A program made the translations under genes and the position numbers. From DASYQD01 sp963837455 (GTDB lineage Bacteria; Acidobacteriota; Thermoanaerobaculia; Multivoradales; JAIOJS01): 64,000 nt of DNA. The number at the start of each line of letters is the position of its first letter. Within the stretch, counting starts at the first letter, position 1. This document shows, in pieces, positions 60,569 through 64,000 of this stretch. The notes beneath the pieces were generated by a model. That model saw only the letters and a program-made list of their open reading frames with translations, was not told where the DNA came from and did no database searches. The stretch spans positions 682,001-746,000 of the forward strand of contig CAWINM010000001.1 of assembly GCA_963837455.1 (NCBI GenBank), read 5' to 3'.

Positions 60569-61858
60569 ATGCCCGTTCCGCGACTGCCGCTGCTCGTTGC
60601 AGCCCTGACCCTCGCCAGCCCGGCGCTGGCGGCTGACGGTCCCGCCGCGCCGCCGGTCGAGGAGCTGGTGGTGACGGCCCTCGCCAGCTCGCCGGCGGTG
60701 GCCGCCCAGGCCGCGGCGCTCGCCGCGCAGCGCGAGCGCGAGCCAGCCGCGGGTGCGCTGCCCGACCCCTTGCTCGAGGCCACCCTGCAGAACGCCGGGC
60801 TCTCCTGGAGCGTCGGCGACGAGCCGATGTCGATGCTCGCCGCACGGGTGCGGCAGGGGCTCCCCTGGCCCGGCAAGCGGGAGGCGGCGCGCGCCGAGGC
60901 CGCCGCCAAGACCCACGAGCGCGAGATCGCTCTCGACGCGCTCGAGCGCGACCTCGCCGTTTCCGTGCGCACGCTGTACGCCAAGGTCTTCGCCCTCGAC
61001 CACGAGCGCGAGGCGCTGCTCGCCGCCCGCGAGCTCGTCGACCTCTTCACCGAGACGGCCCGCAGCCGCTACGCCGCCGGCGGCGGCGAGCAGGAGGGCG
61101 TCATCAAGGCCGGACTCGAGGCGCTGCGCATCGAGGAGCGGCTCGCCGACCTCGCTACCGCCCGCGCCTCCCTGGTGGCGGACCTCAACCGCTGGCTCGA
61201 CCGCCCCGGCAGCGCCACCCTCGGCATGGTGACGGCGGTGCCCGAGCCGCCGGCGCCGGCCGCCGACCTCGAGGCGCGTGCCGCCGCGCTCGCTCCCGGG
61301 GTGGCGACCGCCGAGGCGGCGCTGGCCACCGCCGAGCGGCGGGTGGAGTCGGCGCGCCTCGCCCTGCAGCCCGACCTCTCCGTGGCCGCCGGCGCCGGCT
61401 ATCGCGGCTCGCTCGACCCCGTGGTGACCCTCGGCGTGGGCGTCGAGCTGCCGCTGTGGAAGCGGCGCAAGCAGCTGCCGCTCCTGCGCGCCGCCGAAGG
61501 GGAGCGCGAGCGCGCCCGTCACCTGCTCGAGGACGCGCGCGCCGTCGCACGCGCCGACGCCGCCCGGCAGCTGGTGGCGTTCGAGGTCGCCGACGAGCAG
61601 GCGCGACGCTATCGCGAGGGCATCCTCCCCAGCGCCGACGCCGCGCTCGACGCCGCGCGCTCGTCCTACCTCGCCGGCCGCGGCGACTTCTCGACCGTCA
61701 TCGAGGACTTCGACCTCTGGCTCGAGGCGCGGGTGCAGCTCGCGCGGCGCGAGGCGGATCGCTACAGCGCCTGGGCCCTCCTCGAGCACCACGTCGGCGG
61801 CGTGCCCCACGCCGGCGACGACCCCCACCCCGCGGGCCATCCCGGGAGCCAGCCATGA
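60569..61858 (+). CDS. TolC-family outer membrane efflux protein
   Basis: 429 residues from ATG at 60569, with GAGAGGAG 7 bases upstream. Signal peptide residues 4-22. Repeats of the TolC fold: ELVVTALASSPAVAAQAAAL, LPDPLLEATLQNAG, RVRQGLPWPGKREAARAEAA and the second half LGVGVELPLWKRRKQLPLLR, with ADAARQLVAFEVADEQARRY. Resembles CusC/CzcC-type outer membrane channels for heavy metals. Overlaps cusB by ATGA. Confidence 0.9.
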   Translation: MPVPRLPLLVAALTLASPALAADGPAAPPVEELVVTALASSPAVAAQAAALAAQREREPAAGALPDPLLEATLQNAGLSWSVGDEPMSMLAARVRQGLPWPGKREAARAEAAAKTHEREIALDALERDLAVSVRTLYAKVFALDHEREALLAARELVDLFTETARSRYAAGGGEQEGVIKAGLEALRIEERLADLATARASLVADLNRWLDRPGSATLGMVTAVPEPPAPAADLEARAAALAPGVATAEAALATAERRVESARLALQPDLSVAAGAGYRGSLDPVVTLGVGVELPLWKRRKQLPLLRAAEGERERARHLLEDARAVARADAARQLVAFEVADEQARRYREGILPSADAALDAARSSYLAGRGDFSTVIEDFDLWLEARVQLARREADRYSAWALLEHHVGGVPHAGDDPHPAGHPGSQP

Positions 61859-63331
61859 GCACCCTTCGACGCTTCCTCGCCACACACCGCCGGGGCACGC
61901 TCGCCGGCGCCCTGCTCGTCCTCGTCCTCGCCGGCTCGGCGGCCGTCCTCGCCGGAGCGTGCCGCGGTCGCGGCGATCAGCTCGCCGCGAAGTACTACTG
62001 CCCGATGCATCCCACCTACGTCTCCGACGAGCCCGGCGACTGCCCGATCTGCAACATGCGGCTGGTGCCCTTCGTGCCCGGCAAGCCGGCGACGGCGACG
62101 CTCGGCGCCCCCGCCGGCGCGCCCGCCGAACGGCAAGTCCTCTACTACCGCCACCCGATGGACCCCAAGGTGACCTCGCCGGTGCCGATGAAGGACTCCA
62201 TGGGCATGGACTTCGTGCCGGTCTACGCCGACGAGACGGGCGTCGGCGGCGTGCCCGGCCTCGCTGCCGTGAGCCTCGACGAGCGCGGCATCCGCCTCGC
62301 GGGCGTGCGGGTGGCGGTGGCCGCCCGCGGCACCCTCGCCCGCTCGACGCGCACCGTCGGGATGGTCACCCTCGACGAGCGCCGTATCCGCCACGTGCAC
62401 ACCAAGATCATGGGGTGGGTGGAGAAGCTCTACGTCAACTTCACCGGCCAGCTGGTGCGCGCCGGCGAGCCGATCCTCAGCCTCTACTCCCCGGAGCTGC
62501 TCGCCTCGCAGCAGGAGCTGCTGCGCGCCCGCGAGGCCGCCGCACGCTTCGCCGGCTCGTCGCTGCCCGAGGTGCGCAAGGGGGGCGAGGAGCTGGCCAC
62601 CGCGGCACGGCAGCGGCTCGAGCTCTTCGACGTGCCGGCGAGCTTCATCGCGGAGCTCGACGAAGAGCGGCCGGCCGCAGCGCACCGTCACGCTCAGCGC
62701 GCCGGCCAGCGGCTTCGTCACCGCCAAGGAGGTGTTCGAGGGGCAGGAGGTGCAGCCCGGCATGGAGCTGTTCACGCTCGCCGACCTCTCGCGGGTATGG
62801 GTGGAGGCGGACTTCTATGAGTACGAGGCGCGGCAGCTCCACGTCGGCCAGTGGGCGGAGGTCCGCCTCCCCTACGACGCCGGGCGCCGGCTGCAGGCCC
62901 AGGTGAGCTTCGTCTCCCCCACCCTGGAGCCGGAGAGCCGCACCCTCGAGGTGCGCCTCGACCTCGCCAACCCCGACGGCCAGCTGCGGCCCGGCATGTA
63001 CGTCGACGTCACCGTCGCGGTCGCTCCCGGCAGCGGCGTGATGGTGCCCGACGACGCGGTGATCGACAGCGGCACCCGGCAGGTGGTGTTCGTCGAGCAC
63101 GGTACCGGCAACTTCGAACCGCGCGAGGTCCGCGTCGGCGTGCGCGGCGACGGGCGCGCGCTGATCCTCGACGGCGTGCGCGAGGGGGAGCGGGTGGCGA
63201 CGCACGCCAACTTCCTGCTCGATTCCGAGTCGCGGCTGCGCGCCGCCATCGCCGACCTGACGCCGTCGGCGCCGGCAGCCGACCCCAGCGCGGCCGCCGC
63301 AGTCGCCGGACCGGAGCGAGCCCCCCGATGA
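61855..63331 (+). CDS. cusB: Heavy-metal RND efflux membrane fusion protein, CusB/CzcB type (one frame break)
   Basis: Starts at ATG 61855 with an N-terminal anchor or signal (residues 14-35). Two heavy-metal-binding domains follow: YYCPMHP..CPICNMRLVP near 46-70 and YYRHPMDPK..MKDSMGMDF near 98-125. After ELDEE the frame breaks near 62667; deleting one base gives GRPQRTVTLSAPASGFVTAK then EVFEGQEVQPGMELFTLADL, the lipoyl and beta-barrel regions, ending VAGPERAPR at 63331. Repaired length 491 residues is an exact codon multiple. It would link the TolC-type channel to the RND pump and bind Cu/Ag-type metals. Overlaps both neighbours by 4 bases. Confidence 0.88.
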
Positions 63332-64000
63332 TCCGTCGCATCATCCGCTTCTCGGCCGAGAACCGCTTCCTCGTCCTCGGCGGCGTCGTCGCGGCGGTGG
63401 TGCTCGCCGTCTACACCCTGCGCCAGAGCCGTCTCGACGCCCTGCCCGACCTCTCGGACACGCAGGTGATCGTCTACTCGAAGTGGGACCGCTCCCCCGA
63501 CATCATCGAGGACCAGGTCACCTACCCCATCGTCTCGGCGCTGCTCGGCGCCCCGCGCGTCAAGGCCATCCGCGGCGTCTCCGACTTCGGCTTCTCCTAC
63601 GTCTACGTCATCTTCGAGGACGGCACCGACCTCTACTGGGCGCGCTCGCGGGTGCTCGAGTACCTGTCGAAGATCTCGGCCCGCCTCCCCGCCGGGGTGC
63701 AGACCGAGCTCGGCCCCGACGCCACCGGGGTCGGCTGGGTCTTCCAGTACGCCCTCGTCGACCACAGCGGCACGCACACGCTCGACGAGCTGCGCTCCTA
63801 CCAGGACTGGACCCTGCGCTATGCGCTGCAGTGCGGTGCCGGGAGTCGCCGAGGTGGCGTCGATCGGCGGCTACCAGCGGCAGTACCAGATCACCGTCGA
63901 TCCCAACCGGCTGGCCGCCTACGGCATCGCCCTCGACGACGTCGCCACCGCCGTGCGCAAGTCCAACGACGAGATGGGCGGCCGCCTGGTGGAGCTCGCC
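63328..64000 (+). CDS. cusA: Heavy-metal RND efflux pump, CusA/CzcA type (3' end off window, one frame break)
   Basis: ATG at 63328 (MIRRIIRFSAENRFLVLGGV). First helix at residues 14-30, then LPDLSDTQVIVYSKWDRSPD, IIEDQVTYPIVSALLGAPRV and TELGPDATGVGWVFQYALVD, diagnostic of the CzcA/CusA subfamily. The frame breaks near 63832; deleting one base restores LRYALQSVPGVAEVASIGGY and ITVDPNRLAAYGIALDDVAT. The rest is beyond the window. As an RND antiporter it would pump metal from the periplasm with CusB and the TolC-type channel. Confidence 0.92.
   Translation, partial: MIRRIIRFSAENRFLVLGGVVAAVVLAVYTLRQSRLDALPDLSDTQVIVYSKWDRSPDIIEDQVTYPIVSALLGAPRVKAIRGVSDFGFSYVYVIFEDGTDLYWARSRVLEYLSKISARLPAGVQTELGPDATGVGWVFQYALVDHSGTHTLDELRSYQDWTLRYALQCGAGSRRGGVDRRLPAAVPDHRRSQPAGRLRHRPRRRRHRRAQVQRRDGRPPGGAR

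Overview
The window is a GC-rich (roughly 70-75 %), densely packed bacterial chromosome segment with no phage, plasmid, insertion sequence or CRISPR array. Two tandem secreted proteins that look like the acidobacterial VWFA-related family, a Tat-exported TldD, DUF1501/DUF1800 proteins, a VPALDW-type C-terminal sorting signal and paired MoxR/DUF58/BatA operons point to Acidobacteriota, perhaps a Thermoanaerobaculia-like lineage. That placement is inferred from gene content only. The respiratory quinone is probably menaquinone (ubiE/menG-like methyltransferase), and the cell carries a selenocysteine tRNA.

Layout. 1-11256 (minus): an eight-gene operon (DUF4175-like N-terminal protein, MoxR ATPase, membrane protein, ABC ATPase, ABC permease, DUF58, BatA/VWA, double-VWA protein), mostly joined by 4-base start/stop overlaps. 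11557-14525 (plus): tldD/tldE. 14582-22956 (plus): a second operon of the same type (DUF4159, MoxR, DUF58, BatA-like, DUF4175-like, GATase-like). 22881-29471: zinc-ribbon rhomboid, two tandem VWFA-like secreted proteins, a GH15 glycosidase and a small proline-rich ORF. 29481-32546 (minus): an unknown protein, xseA, xseB and a ubiE-like gene. 32740-36937: an OB-fold/HD nuclease (YhaM-like), a secreted seven-repeat protein bracketed by a duplicated stretch of the nuclease gene tail, then fmdB and a DUF4388 protein on the other strand. 37024-38385: moeA, heavily frame-broken, and selC (tRNA-Sec). 38469-42724 (minus): YdcF-like protein, DUF1501 and DUF1800. 42818-49546: rhomboid, KaiB-like protein with a large hybrid histidine kinase, lipoprotein, TauE/SafE permease and FAD reductase. 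49710-54377 (minus): a 1555-residue ExeM-like secreted nuclease. 54624-58909: three ATP-grasp ligases plus a low-affinity iron permease family protein. 59174-60016: fatty acid hydroxylase/sterol desaturase family protein. 60122-end: a Cus/Czc-type heavy-metal RND efflux operon running off the right edge.

Two things affect reading. Conserved genes contain about 20 single-base frame breaks (moxR 1, xseA 3, HD nuclease 2, moeA 12, cusB 1, cusA 1). Many lie in or beside short G/C runs, and every complete gene returns to an exact codon multiple once repaired. This suggests uncorrected sequencing error more than decay, although moeA is extreme. Also, at this GC content almost every real gene has long open frames on its other strand; those were left out.

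The best candidates for undescribed biology are the two MoxR/Bat-type operons around an exported TldD/TldE pair, the three-ATP-grasp island, and the hybrid kinase translationally coupled to a KaiB-fold protein without KaiC in view.
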